DNA of 64,000 nucleotides from Halobacillus litoralis (GCF_009856355.1 NZ_WMEW01000005.1:1-64000); one strand, 5' to 3'. Shown: positions 34,221 to 43,126, counted from the first letter of the stretch. Numbers and translations: made by a program. Notes: generated from the letters alone by a model not told the origin.

Positions 34221-35522
34221 TTATATCCCTTTGTAAACAGGCCGGCCGACGGAGGAGTAAAAAAGAGGTAGACCACGGGCCTGGCTGACCGGGTAACAAT
34301 TCCTTCCATCGAAAATATTAGCTTCTTTCATATATAAAGGATAGCAGTGCAGTGGGAAATCGATGATTTCTTTCCATTCTGTACAGATGACGGCCAGGTC
34401 AGCGCCGGTCAATGCCTCTTCCATGGTTTGGGCGAGGGGAATCTGCCATACCCGTTTTCCGCTTACACTGACGACAGGATCATATCCCGTCACCATCGCT
34501 CCTTCTTCAACGAGAAGGTTAATGATTTCCCTGGAGGGTGATCGGCGCAGGTCATCTGTATTGGGTTTAAAGGTTAAACCGAGAACAGCGGCTTTTTTAC
34601 CTTCAATAGATCCAAAACGATCGAGCACTTTTTTGATAAACACCCGGGGTTGTCTGCGGTTGACTTCATGGATAGAGGAAAGCAGAGGAACGGTTATGTT
34701 TTGCTGCGCTGCTGAATAAAGAAGTGCAGTCGTATCTTTAGGAAAACAAGAGCCGCCGTACCCGATGCCCGCTTTTAAAAAGTGCTCACCAATTCTTTTG
34801 TCCATTCCCATCCCGGCAGCCACCATGGAGATATCGGCGCCTTCAGCTTCACATAAAGCAGCCATCTCATTGATAAAGCTGATTTTAGCCGCTAGAAAGG
34901 CATTCGATGAATATTTGATCATTTCTGCTGTCTGCGGATCTGTATGAATCACAGGGGAAGGAATGGAATGATAGAGCTGCTCAACAAAGGAAGCCGGCGA
35001 AGGATCATTCGAACCGATGACGATGCGGTCGCTGTAAAAGAAATCATTGACCGCCGAGCCTTCTCTCAAAAACTCAGGGTTGGAGACCAGACGGACAGGG
35101 TGGCCGGCTGTTCGGTCCAGAAGCTTCTTTACATCTGCGTGGGTGCCCACGGGAACAGTACTTTTCATGATGATGACCGAATCTTTCTGAAGAAATGGAG
35201 CTATGGACTGTATCGCGTTGTGAATATACGATAAATCAGCTCCACCGTCTTTGCGCGGAGGTGTACCGACAGCGATGAACACCCCTTCTGCATGCTGGAC
35301 GGCTTGTTCCGGATTTGTCGTAAAGGAGAGTCTTCCTTTGGCTGTATTGGTATCATGAAGTTCCTGTAATCCTGGTTCGAAAAGGGGCAGCCGGCCAGCC
35401 TTTAACTGGTCGATTTTACATTCATCAATATCCATACATGTGACATCGTGTCCACAGGAAGCGAGACAGATGCCTGTAACAAGCCCGACATACCCTGCTC
35501 CGATGACAGCCAGCTTATTCAA
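34221..35522 (-). CDS. ugd: UDP-glucose 6-dehydrogenase
   Basis: 433 residues. It oxidises UDP-glucose twice to UDP-glucuronate with NAD. The Rossmann motif GAGYVGLVTG, the FIAVGTPPRKDGGADLS block, the KSTVPVGT block, NPEFLREGSA, and the catalytic cysteine in GYGGSCFPKDT are all seen. The start is TTG, with AAGGAGATGATGAA before it. It follows a glycosyltransferase gene by 17 bases on the same strand, so UDP-glucuronate may feed a cell-surface glycolipid or polysaccharide made by that pair. Confidence 0.93.
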   Translation of the reverse strand: MNKLAVIGAGYVGLVTGICLASCGHDVTCMDIDECKIDQLKAGRLPLFEPGLQELHDTNTAKGRLSFTTNPEQAVQHAEGVFIAVGTPPRKDGGADLSYIHNAIQSIAPFLQKDSVIIMKSTVPVGTHADVKKLLDRTAGHPVRLVSNPEFLREGSAVNDFFYSDRIVIGSNDPSPASFVEQLYHSIPSPVIHTDPQTAEMIKYSSNAFLAAKISFINEMAALCEAEGADISMVAAGMGMDKRIGEHFLKAGIGYGGSCFPKDTTALLYSAAQQNITVPLLSSIHEVNRRQPRVFIKKVLDRFGSIEGKKAAVLGLTFKPNTDDLRRSPSREIINLLVEEGAMVTGYDPVVSVSGKRVWQIPLAQTMEEALTGADLAVICTEWKEIIDFPLHCYPLYMKEANIFDGRNCYPVSQARGLPLFYSSVGRPVYKGI

Positions 35523-35539
35523 TTCATCATCTCCTTTTT

Positions 35540-36682
35540 TTATGCATGCGACAACATCGGAACATCTTCCACAACCGCTTGATATTCACGGAGCAGTTCA
35601 TTGAAAACAGCCTCCCATGAACGGGTTAAGGCATAGTCTCTGGCATTGCCACTCATGGTCTGCAGCAAAAGCGGATCCCGCAGCAGGTGTTCCACCGCTG
35701 CTACGAAACTGGCTGGATCGCCCGGCCTGCAGATCCAGCCGGTTTGTCCGTGCTGGACAATTTCCTTGACACCCCCGGAGTCGGCTACAATGGCCGGGGT
35801 TCCGGATGCCAGAGCTTCCAGGACGACATTGCCGAATGTTTCCGTAGCAGATGGAAAGACCAGGAGAGAGGATTCGGCATATATCCGGCTTAGTTCCTGT
35901 CCATTTTTATAGCCGGTAAATGTCATGTTGGACGGTGCGGAATGTTGAAGGGGCTGATATAAGGGACCTTCACCAACAACCACCCAATGGATGTAGGGGT
36001 GCCATTCACGGGGCATCGTGGCGGCTGCTTTCATAAGAACATCCAGGCCCTTCTCAGGAGCCAGTCTGCCGACATAGGTTAAGATGAAGGGTTTTGTGAT
36101 GCCGAATGTGTCCCGCAGGTAGGTCGATTGGGCTTCAGGGCGGAATTGATAGCTGTCCACTCCGCGTGACCAAATGGATATATTGGATAATCCCTTGTTT
36201 AACAGCTCCTTCTTCGTTTCTATGGATGGAACGAAAGTTCGTTTGAAAGGCTGGTGAAACCGACGCATATAATTCCAGATAAGAGGGGTTAAAAAGGACA
36301 TCTTATAAAAGTCCAAATACTTATGAAAGTGGGTGTGATACGATCCAACCAGTGGGATTTTCAGCTTCCGTGCATAGTAATGGCCTGCCCAGCCCATATT
36401 GAACGGTGTTGCAATATGAATAATGTCCGGTTTAAACGTGTCCAGTTCTTTTCGTATGTGAGATAAACAAGGGAAGGCCAGCCGGCATTCCGGGTACAGC
36501 CAGAAAGGGAGACTTTTAAAACGTTGGATGTTCTCATTATAATCGCAGGATCCAAGGGGATTCGGAGCGAACAAGCGGTAGGGCATCTGCTTTTTTTCCA
36601 GGAAATCGGTCCATTTCTTCAGCGTTTTGGCAACCCCATTGATTTGAGGTACATAGGTATCTGTGAAAATGGCGGCTTTCAT
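35540..36682 (-). CDS. Family 4 glycosyltransferase
   Basis: 380-residue retaining GT-B enzyme. The N-terminal domain opens with AIFTDTYVPQINGVAKTLKKW and contains GSYHTHFHKYLDFY. The C-terminal domain has YVGRLAPEKGLDVLMKA and the E-x7-E motif in SATETFGNVVLEALASGTP. These features resemble enzymes that add sugars to diacylglycerol (MgdA/SQD2-like). With ugd next door, a glucuronosyl lipid is a reasonable but unproven product. ATG follows GAGGGGGTAAATC. Confidence 0.85.
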   Translation of the reverse strand: MKAAIFTDTYVPQINGVAKTLKKWTDFLEKKQMPYRLFAPNPLGSCDYNENIQRFKSLPFWLYPECRLAFPCLSHIRKELDTFKPDIIHIATPFNMGWAGHYYARKLKIPLVGSYHTHFHKYLDFYKMSFLTPLIWNYMRRFHQPFKRTFVPSIETKKELLNKGLSNISIWSRGVDSYQFRPEAQSTYLRDTFGITKPFILTYVGRLAPEKGLDVLMKAAATMPREWHPYIHWVVVGEGPLYQPLQHSAPSNMTFTGYKNGQELSRIYAESSLLVFPSATETFGNVVLEALASGTPAIVADSGGVKEIVQHGQTGWICRPGDPASFVAAVEHLLRDPLLLQTMSGNARDYALTRSWEAVFNELLREYQAVVEDVPMLSHA

Positions 36683-36814
36683 GATTTACCCCCTCTGCAT
36701 TTTTCAGGCATGTCTACTGGTATTTATCTATTCGTCTGAAAAAATGATTATGCGGGGGAGGAGGAGATCCGAATAAACTTTACACAGCGTTCATAATGAT
36801 AGGTTTCCAAACAG

Positions 36815-36838
36815 CAAAAAAACCTGCCGGGGCAGGTT
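36815..36838 (-). terminator. Minus-strand terminator
   Basis: AACCTGCC pairs with GGCAGGTT, followed on the minus strand by six T residues. It lies 76 bases after the stop of the small gene at 36914 and supports transcription there. Confidence 0.8.
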
Positions 36839-36913
36839 AAGGAATCGGAAAATTGAAAATGGACAGGTGTCGTTTTCCGCTGCAGTGCAGGGGCTTGGGG
36901 AACTTGGAAGGAT

Positions 36914-37015
36914 TTATGCGGATTTTTTAGAGATGGACTGCTGGCTGACGGCTTTTAAGAGAATCATTTTGTCCTTGTTTGTCAAACGCTTCCAAATACC
37001 AACTTTGATTTTCAT
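36914..37015 (-). CDS. Small basic protein, 33 aa
   Basis: From ATG 37015 the minus strand reads MKIKVGIWKRLTNKDKMILL and continues KAVSQQSISKKSA. GAGGAGG lies six bases upstream and a terminator follows, so expression is likely. It is strongly basic with no membrane helix. The family is unknown. The rest of the 36683-37269 gap holds only A/T-rich bases and probable promoters. Confidence 0.55.
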   Translation of the reverse strand: MKIKVGIWKRLTNKDKMILLKAVSQQSISKKSA

Positions 37016-37269
37016 TGGTTTTCCTCCTCAGGGGTTTGAATGGATTTGGTGACAAGTGCCGAACGGAGAGAACCGATTTGTTAGTACTTAGCATATACCG
37101 TCATTTAAACGGTTTTAAACCACAAAAATATCTACATAATTCGATAGATGTGTCTGTTTGAGAAAGGTAAACACGTATTTTTGTCGAATAAACAGGCAGA
37201 GGAAATGAAAAAATCAGTTTTTTCAGCAGATTTATTAACATTTTGTAACAAAAGAAATGAGGGATGGCT

Positions 37270-37788
37270 TTGATTTTTTATGAAGTGGAATCTGAAAAAG
37301 CGTTCACCTCAAAAATCGGTGAGCTGGTCTGGATGATGAATCACGTACGATCGGTCACGGTGGAAGAGGTCCGTTATCTGACCGTGGAAGCGCTGGATCA
37401 ACGAGAGGATGGAGGGAACTCCATTGGAGCTCTCCTCCTTCATACAGCCGCTATAGAATATGTTCACCAGGTGATCAGTTTTGAACATAGAGACCTGAAT
37501 GAAAAGGAAGCAGAGCAGTGGGGGGCTGCGCTCACCCTTGGGGAAGATGCAGCAGAGGCCATTCATTCGAGGCCCGCTTCCTTTTATATCAAACAGCTGG
37601 AGGACGTCCGCAGCGGCACACTGGAAAGGTTGAAAGAGAAAGGGGATGAGTGGCTTTTTGAACAGAGGACATGGCCGAACGGCCTCGTTCATAATCCCTA
37701 CTATCTCTGGTTTCATGTGATGGAAGATGAAATCAACCATAGAGGCCAAATCCGTGCGTTGGTTAGAAAGTCTAAATCGATGAATTAG
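37270..37788 (+). CDS. DinB/DUF664 family protein
   Basis: 172-residue four-helix-bundle protein. The likely metal-site histidines occur in GALLLHTAAIEYVH and in EDEINHRGQIRAL, as in DinB-fold proteins, some of which act as thiol transferases. TTG 37270 has ATGAGGG six bases before it and is preferred; ATG 37264 would leave almost no spacing. It ends nine bases before the dipeptidase gene and probably shares its transcript. Confidence 0.8.
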   Translation: MIFYEVESEKAFTSKIGELVWMMNHVRSVTVEEVRYLTVEALDQREDGGNSIGALLLHTAAIEYVHQVISFEHRDLNEKEAEQWGAALTLGEDAAEAIHSRPASFYIKQLEDVRSGTLERLKEKGDEWLFEQRTWPNGLVHNPYYLWFHVMEDEINHRGQIRALVRKSKSMN

Positions 37789-37797
37789 GAAAGGAAC

Positions 37798-38847
37798 ATG
37801 TATATGCTTCGTTTTATAGATGGACATCACGATACTCTGCTGGAACTCCAGCATGGAGCGGATGCGTTTTTCACAGGACTTCCGTCTGCTCATCTGGACT
37901 TTCCCCGTGGAACAAAGGCGGGTTATGCGGCGGGCTTCTTTGCGGTTTTTTCTCCCAACCCAGAATCGGATCCTGCTCCGAGCCTCCTGCCTGCACCGGC
38001 AGGTTATATGAAAACCCTGCCTCCAAAGCTTTCACGGGAGTATGCGCTTGCTTCTACGATGAGATCCATGGCCCGTTTTCTTCAGCTGGAAGGTTTATCA
38101 GGAGGGGCCTTCAAAGTGATACGGACGATTACCGATTTGAAAAAAGCTGTAGAGGGCCGATGGATGGGGGGGATTCTCCATATGGAAGGCGCAGAAGCTT
38201 TAGATAAAGATCTGGATCTGCTTTACGTGTTATACCACGCGGGGGTACGGTCCATCGGTCCCGTCTGGAGCAGACCCAATTCGTTCGGGGAAGGTGTCCC
38301 TTACGGTTACCCGTCTTCTCCTGATACCGGCCCTGGTCTGACGCCTGAAGGGAGAGATCTCATTCGAAAGTGCTGTGAACTGGGAATTATGATTGATCTT
38401 TCCCATTTAAATGAAAAGGGATTCTGGGATGTGGCTGCCCTTTCAGATAAACCTTTAGTGGCTACACATGCCAACGTCCACCGTATCTGCCCGGTATCGC
38501 GGAATCTTACAGATCCTCAAATAGATCAAATCGGCCGTTCTGGTGGTTTGATTGGTATCACTTACAGTATCGATCCCAATATGGTGACCCCCAAAGCTGA
38601 GGGGGACCCGGAGGCTTCTCTCGAGGATATTGCGGAGCACATCGATTATGTCAAAGACCGGATTGGTGTAGAGCATGTCGCTTTAGGTTCGGATTTTGAT
38701 GGTACGGTGGTTCCGGATGCTGTAAAGGATGTGACAGGAGTCCCTGCTCTTTTGAATGTTCTTGAAAAGAGAGGGTGGACGAAGGGCGAATTAGAGCAAT
38801 TGACTTATAAAAACTGGATCAGGGTGCTGGACCAGACGTGGAGATGA
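37798..38847 (+). CDS. Membrane-type dipeptidase (peptidase family M19)
   Basis: 349-residue zinc dipeptidase of the renal-dipeptidase family. The metal ligands are expected at GHHDT near the start, the glutamate in GGILHMEGAEAL, and histidines in DLSHLNEKGFWD and ATHANVH; the late LGSDFDGTVVP block is also typical. It lacks a signal peptide, so it is cytoplasmic, and may cleave L-D or D-containing dipeptides. ATG 37804 is an equally good start. Second gene of a pair with the DinB-like gene. Confidence 0.9.
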   Translation: MYMLRFIDGHHDTLLELQHGADAFFTGLPSAHLDFPRGTKAGYAAGFFAVFSPNPESDPAPSLLPAPAGYMKTLPPKLSREYALASTMRSMARFLQLEGLSGGAFKVIRTITDLKKAVEGRWMGGILHMEGAEALDKDLDLLYVLYHAGVRSIGPVWSRPNSFGEGVPYGYPSSPDTGPGLTPEGRDLIRKCCELGIMIDLSHLNEKGFWDVAALSDKPLVATHANVHRICPVSRNLTDPQIDQIGRSGGLIGITYSIDPNMVTPKAEGDPEASLEDIAEHIDYVKDRIGVEHVALGSDFDGTVVPDAVKDVTGVPALLNVLEKRGWTKGELEQLTYKNWIRVLDQTWR

Positions 38848-38851
38848 TAAT

Positions 38852-38882
38852 AAAAGCCTCCGGATACATTCCGGAGGCTTTT
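38852..38882. terminator. Bidirectional terminator
   Basis: AAAAGCCTCCGG pairs with CCGGAGGCTTTT around ATACATT. It serves both the dipeptidase and the convergent aldo/keto reductase gene. Confidence 0.93.
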
Positions 38883-38884
38883 AG

Positions 38885-39805
38885 TTAAGAACGATGCTTT
38901 TGATAAGTTAATGGTTTGGTTAACGATTGTATCTTCCTGTACGTTTCATCTGTTAAGCCGGGAGCGGTCCTGTATGTTAAGCTGTCGGCCAATTGGTCGG
39001 TCGTGCGGGCGCCGAAAACGGCTGAGGCCACGGCAGGGTGATGGAGCACGTACTGAAGGGCAAGCGTTTCGGCGTTTTTATCCGAACCTGTGAAGGATGG
39101 CCATTGTTCAGCGATGGACAGGACTTCTTCTTGGCTGTATTCCAAGTATCCGTTGTCAGCTTTTGAAGCGGCTTTTTCCGGGCCTCTGCTTGACAGCATA
39201 CCTTTGGCCAATGGGCCGCGGGCCAGCACACTGATATCATGATCAGCCAGGTAATCAAGCAGTTCCTCGGGGCGTCTGTCCATAGCATTATACTGCATCA
39301 TAATGCTTACGATGTTCGACTTCTCTACGTATTGTTTGATGACGTTGGGCCGGATGGATGATATGCCGTAAGCGCGGATCAATCCTTCGTCGACAAGTTC
39401 ATCAAAAGCCTGAATACTTTCTTCTATAGAGTCTTCAATCGTCCCCCCGTGAAGCTGATATAAATCGATATAATCCACACCAAGCCGTTTCAGACTGCTC
39501 TTCACCCCTTCTTTAATGTGTTTTTTAGAAGGATCCCATGTCCAGCCTTCTTCGCCGGGGGTGAATTTGTTGCCCACCTTTGATCCGATGATGACCTCAT
39601 CACGTCGACCTTTGACAGCCTGCCCGACGATTTCTTCATTTTGTCCATAATCATACAAGTCAGCGGTGTCCAGATAATTAATACCGGAGTCCAGAGCCTC
39701 GTGTACGATATCTTCTGCTTTTGAATAATCTGTTCCAAGGGACATGCATCCCAGTCCGATTTCTGATACGTATAGATCTGAATTTCCAAGGCGTCTTTTC
39801 TTCAT
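38885..39805 (-). CDS. Aldo/keto reductase
   Basis: 306 residues forming a TIM barrel NADPH reductase. The catalytic tetrad is visible: Asp and Tyr in YLDTADLYDYGQNE, Lys in IGSKVG and His in YQLHGGTIED. The C-terminal region VFGARTTDQLADSL is the usual NADPH-binding part. Substrate not predictable; it could reduce toxic carbonyls. ATG follows AGGAAAGGATGATTAT. A single gene. Confidence 0.9.
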   Translation of the reverse strand: MKKRRLGNSDLYVSEIGLGCMSLGTDYSKAEDIVHEALDSGINYLDTADLYDYGQNEEIVGQAVKGRRDEVIIGSKVGNKFTPGEEGWTWDPSKKHIKEGVKSSLKRLGVDYIDLYQLHGGTIEDSIEESIQAFDELVDEGLIRAYGISSIRPNVIKQYVEKSNIVSIMMQYNAMDRRPEELLDYLADHDISVLARGPLAKGMLSSRGPEKAASKADNGYLEYSQEEVLSIAEQWPSFTGSDKNAETLALQYVLHHPAVASAVFGARTTDQLADSLTYRTAPGLTDETYRKIQSLTKPLTYQKHRS

Positions 39806-39900
39806 ATAATCATCCTTTCCTGTTTAGTTTATCGTAACATTCATTGTATACGCTACTCCTGTGATAGAATGGCGGTAGATCATAAGAGAGGATGAGATCC

Positions 39901-40443
39901 ATGAAAAAATTCGAAGAGAAAACCTACCAGTCCGAAACGATTTACACAGGTAAAATTGTCCAGCTTGACGTGGACAGTGTTACTTTACCCGATGGCAATA
40001 CATCTAAACGGGAGCTCATCAGACACCCGGGAGCCGTAGCGGTTATTGCGACAACCAAAGAAGGTAAGCTCGTCCTTGTGGAACAATATAGGAAAGCGAT
40101 GGAGAAAAGCATCATTGAAATTCCCGCCGGCAAGCTGGAGCCGGGAGAGGACCCGAAATCATGTGCCATGAGGGAATTGGAGGAGGAAACCGGGTATGCA
40201 ACCGAAGATTTAGAACTGGTGACTTCCTTTTACACATCCCCGGGTTTTGCAGATGAACTGGTCTATGTGTACTTTACAGATAACATCGAACCGATGGACA
40301 TACAGCCCGACGGTGATGAGGATGAATTCGTGGAACTGATGGAACTTTCTTTGGACGAAGCCGTCCAGCTTGAAAGGGATCAGCGGATTCACGATGCCAA
40401 AACGGCCTATGCTCTTCTATATCTGCAGTTGAAGCAGAAATGA
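39901..40443 (+). CDS. nudF: ADP-ribose pyrophosphatase NudF
   Basis: 180-residue Nudix hydrolase that splits ADP-ribose. The Nudix box is complete: GKLEPGEDPKSCAMRELEEE with Gly at the end of the helix. The opening YTGKIVQLDVDSVTLPDG is typical of NudF. I use ATG 39901 with AGAGAGG nine bases upstream rather than 39892. Its TGA overlaps the next ATG, so it is coupled to the endonuclease Q-like gene. This begins the conserved nudF-spoIIM-fur region. Confidence 0.92.
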   Translation: MKKFEEKTYQSETIYTGKIVQLDVDSVTLPDGNTSKRELIRHPGAVAVIATTKEGKLVLVEQYRKAMEKSIIEIPAGKLEPGEDPKSCAMRELEEETGYATEDLELVTSFYTSPGFADELVYVYFTDNIEPMDIQPDGDEDEFVELMELSLDEAVQLERDQRIHDAKTAYALLYLQLKQK

Positions 40444-41600
40444 ACAACTACTTCGTAGATTTACATATCCATATCGGACGGGACTGGTATGGAGGACCTG
40501 TAAAAATTACCGGTTCAAAGAACCTGACCCTTACGAAAGTGGTTGAAGAAGCTTCCGGTTCCAAAGGTTTGGACATGGTGGGCGTTATAGACGCTCAGTC
40601 ACCTGCTGTCCAGGAGGAAATCCAGTCCCACTTGTCAAAGGGTGAAGCAAGAGAGCTTCCGGAAGGCGGTATTCAATACAACCAGACGGTTTTGATTCCT
40701 GGTGCGGAAATTGAAGTGTATGATGCTTCCTGTTCAGGGCCGGTCCATCTGCTCTGCTATTTTCCGTATATGAAGGATATGGCACGTTTTTCAAAGTGGC
40801 TGTCCAAGAAGATGAAAAATATTTCGTTGAGCTCCCAGCGTTTCTACGGAACGGCGCGTGAACTTCAGTCGTATGTCAGGGATAACGGAGGTCTATTTAT
40901 TCCCGCCCATATTTTTACGCCATTTAAAAGTTTGTATGGTAAAGGGGTTCGTACGTCACTAGAGGAAGTGCTGGACAACAGATTCATTGATGCTGTTGAG
41001 CTCGGACTGAGTGCAGATACGGGGATGGCTTCCCATCTCTATGAACTTCAGCCATTTACGTATGTGACGAATTCCGACGCTCATTCTACAGCTAATATGG
41101 CAAGGGAATATCAATCGATCCGGATGAAGGATCCTTCGTTTGAAGAACTGCGCCTGGCGCTTCATAACCGGAGCGGAAGGAAAGTAAACGTTAATTATGG
41201 GATGGATCCGCGGATGGGCAAATACTATCAGACGGTATGTGCTGCGTGTCTGCATCAACGGTCTGATAATGAGGAAATCCGCTGTCCTTCCTGCGGAAAA
41301 GAAAAATGGATCAAAGGGGTTTCGGATCGCATCCGTGAGTTGTCGGTAAGAAGGCAGGACCGGGAAAGGCCTCCTTATATTCCGCAGGTCCCTCTTCATA
41401 CACTTCCCGGTATAGGCCCGAAAACCTATCAAAAGCTGATAGATGCGTTTCAAAATGAGATGAACATCATTCATCATGCATCAGAATCGGATCTCATTCG
41501 CCTGCTCCCCGGTTCAACCGTTCAAAGAATTCTGGATATGAGGAAAGGGATTTTTTCTATTACTAAAGGAGGTGGAGGGAAGTACGGCGTGATCCGCTAG
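40440..41600 (+). CDS. Endonuclease Q family DNA repair protein
   Basis: 386 residues. A PHP-type metal phosphoesterase core begins FVDLHIHIGRDWYGG and includes AHIFTPFKSLYG and TNSDAHST. It is followed by a four-cysteine zinc site (CAAC then CPSC near residues 275-290) and a helix-hairpin-helix (LPGIGPKTYQKLIDAF). This arrangement is that of EndoQ, which nicks DNA 5-prime of deaminated bases or abasic sites in archaea and some Bacillus. Four-base overlap with nudF. Repair of uracil or hypoxanthine in spore DNA is a reasonable inference. Confidence 0.87.
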   Translation: MNNYFVDLHIHIGRDWYGGPVKITGSKNLTLTKVVEEASGSKGLDMVGVIDAQSPAVQEEIQSHLSKGEARELPEGGIQYNQTVLIPGAEIEVYDASCSGPVHLLCYFPYMKDMARFSKWLSKKMKNISLSSQRFYGTARELQSYVRDNGGLFIPAHIFTPFKSLYGKGVRTSLEEVLDNRFIDAVELGLSADTGMASHLYELQPFTYVTNSDAHSTANMAREYQSIRMKDPSFEELRLALHNRSGRKVNVNYGMDPRMGKYYQTVCAACLHQRSDNEEIRCPSCGKEKWIKGVSDRIRELSVRRQDRERPPYIPQVPLHTLPGIGPKTYQKLIDAFQNEMNIIHHASESDLIRLLPGSTVQRILDMRKGIFSITKGGGGKYGVIR

Positions 41601-41673
41601 CTTTTTAAGGTCTATTTTTTCATCTTTTCTCATAGAGTGGTCATAGACCAGGTAGAAGAAAGGGTGGGGGAAT

Positions 41674-42312
41674 ATGCACCAGGGAATGCGGATGGTGAAA
41701 AATGATGTACAATCTCATATGAATATTTTCGTATTCATTTTTGTGCTGTTTCTAATGGGAATCATATTCGGAGCTGTGATTGTGAACAGTATGAACTTTG
41801 TACAGAAGCAGGATCTCTTTTTCTATTTGAAACAGTTTTTTGAGCAGCAGGCGTCGTCTCCGGGGACGGGGAGAGCGTTGTTGTGGAAGGACAGTGTCCT
41901 TTACCATGTAAAGTATATGCTGCTTCTCTTCCTGCTGGGGATTTCAGTGATCGGTATGCCCGTCATTACCGTTCTGCTTTTTATTAAAGGGCTGGTGCTT
42001 GGTTTTTCTGTTGGATTTCTTGTCAATCAGATGGGATGGTACGGACTGCTGATATCCACGGTCTCCATCGCTCCCCAGAATTTGATTATCATTCCCGTTT
42101 ACCTGATCGCAGGCTCTCTTGCGTTGATATTCTCACTTACCCTCTGCAAGCAGCTGTTTATAAGAAGGGTTCACCAGCCGGTCATGAAGGGATTCATCCG
42201 GTACAGCGGATTGTTTGGGGCCTTGATGGCCGTGCTGATGGTATCTTCCGTCATTGAGGTCTTCATCTCAAACTCTATTTTGGAGCTTGTTTTAAAGTGG
42301 CTGTATCAGTAA
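41674..42312 (+). CDS. spoIIM: Stage II sporulation protein M
   Basis: 212-residue membrane protein with five helices, part of the SpoIID-SpoIIP-SpoIIM machine that remodels septal peptidoglycan during engulfment of the forespore. Conserved features are the first helix block NIFVFIFVLFLMGIIFGAVIVNS and SIAPQNLIIIPVYLIAG. It lies between the endonuclease Q-like gene and fur, as in B. subtilis. ATG 41674 follows AAAGGGTGGGGGAAT; a later ATG at 41689 is possible. In B. subtilis it is made in the mother cell under sigma-E. Confidence 0.93.
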   Translation: MHQGMRMVKNDVQSHMNIFVFIFVLFLMGIIFGAVIVNSMNFVQKQDLFFYLKQFFEQQASSPGTGRALLWKDSVLYHVKYMLLLFLLGISVIGMPVITVLLFIKGLVLGFSVGFLVNQMGWYGLLISTVSIAPQNLIIIPVYLIAGSLALIFSLTLCKQLFIRRVHQPVMKGFIRYSGLFGALMAVLMVSSVIEVFISNSILELVLKWLYQ

Positions 42313-42329
42313 GGGAGTCGATTGTTAAA

Positions 42330-42344
42330 TAATAACGATTATCA
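42330..42344. promoter_or_regulatory. Fur-like box upstream of fur
   Basis: TAATAAC-G-ATTATCA fits the 7-1-7 Fur core TGATAATnATTATCA in 12 of 14 positions outside the centre (by eye). It lies about 25 bases upstream of the fur -35 box. Confidence 0.5.
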
Positions 42345-42352
42345 TTAACAGA

Positions 42353-42367
42353 TTAAAATGATTATAA
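42353..42367. promoter_or_regulatory. PerR-like box upstream of fur
   Basis: TTAAAAT-G-ATTATAA differs from the PerR consensus TTATAATnATTATAA at one position. It touches the -35 element (42369), a position where a repressor would block RNA polymerase. In B. subtilis fur is a PerR target. Confidence 0.65.
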
Positions 42368-42368
42368 T

Positions 42369-42397
42369 TTGACACTCGTTCTGTCTCTGATTATAAT
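42369..42397 (+). promoter_or_regulatory. Sigma-A promoter of fur
   Basis: TTGACA and TATAAT are perfect consensus elements 17 bases apart. Transcription should start about 25 bases before the fur ATG. Confidence 0.85.
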
Positions 42398-42429
42398 GAG
42401 AATGGTAAGACGAGGGAGGGACGAACGAT

Positions 42430-42906
42430 ATGGAACATCGTATTGAAAAAATAAAGAAGCAGCTGCATTCCCAAAGTTATAAGCTTACACCGCAGCGGGA
42501 AGCAACTGTACGGGTTTTACTGGAAAACGAAGAAGATCATTTAAGTGCGGAAGATGTTTACCTCCTCGTAAAAGAGAAAGCACCTGAAATTGGTCTTGCT
42601 ACCGTATATCGTACACTTGAACTCTTAACTGAATTGAAAGTTGTCGACAAAATCAATTTTGGAGACGGCGTTTCCCGTTATGATTTAAGAAAAGAAGGGG
42701 CCGAACATTTCCACCACCACCTGGTCTGCATCGAATGCGGGTCCGTGGAGGAAATTGAGGAAGACCTTCTGCTTGACGTTGAAAAAATAGTTGAAAGTCA
42801 ATGGGGATTTGAAGTGAAGGATCACCGGCTGACCTTCCACGGCATCTGCCGTGTCTGTCAAAAGCAGGCAGTCACTGCTTCATCTGCAGAAGAAAACAAA
42901 AAATGA
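42430..42906 (+). CDS. fur: Ferric uptake regulator Fur
   Basis: 158 residues. The winged-helix DNA-binding half ends in the Fur recognition stretch LATVYRTLELL. The second half has the metal-site HFHHHLVC and two CXXC zinc sites (CIEC near residue 104 and CRVC near residue 144). Its order between spoIIM and yqzK-xerD marks it as Fur proper rather than PerR or Zur. The promoter carries PerR-like and Fur-like boxes. Confidence 0.94.
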   Translation: MEHRIEKIKKQLHSQSYKLTPQREATVRVLLENEEDHLSAEDVYLLVKEKAPEIGLATVYRTLELLTELKVVDKINFGDGVSRYDLRKEGAEHFHHHLVCIECGSVEEIEEDLLLDVEKIVESQWGFEVKDHRLTFHGICRVCQKQAVTASSAEENKK

Positions 42907-42915
42907 ACGCCAGGG

Positions 42916-42946
42916 GCCGCTATGCAGTTTCATAGTGGCTTTTTTT
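42916..42946 (+). terminator. Terminator of fur, first
   Basis: GCCGCTATG pairs with CATAGTGGC around CAGTTT, then seven T residues. Confidence 0.9.
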
Positions 42947-42955
42947 ATAGATGAA

Positions 42956-42986
42956 ATGAGCAGAAGGTAAGCGGCTGCTCATTTTT
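42956..42986 (+). terminator. Terminator of fur, second
   Basis: ATGAGCAG pairs with CTGCTCAT around an 11-base loop, followed by TTTTT. It backs up the preceding terminator. Confidence 0.7.
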
Positions 42987-43126
42987 ATTTACAAATGTAG
43001 AAAAATCGTGTACGTTATTGCTAGATGGACTTGTGTTCTAAATACGGATTCTTTCACTTCCACCGTGTATATTTTCAATCGTTTCCGGCATACCCTTGAA
43101 TAAAGGACAGGGGTGGGGGTGATGGA

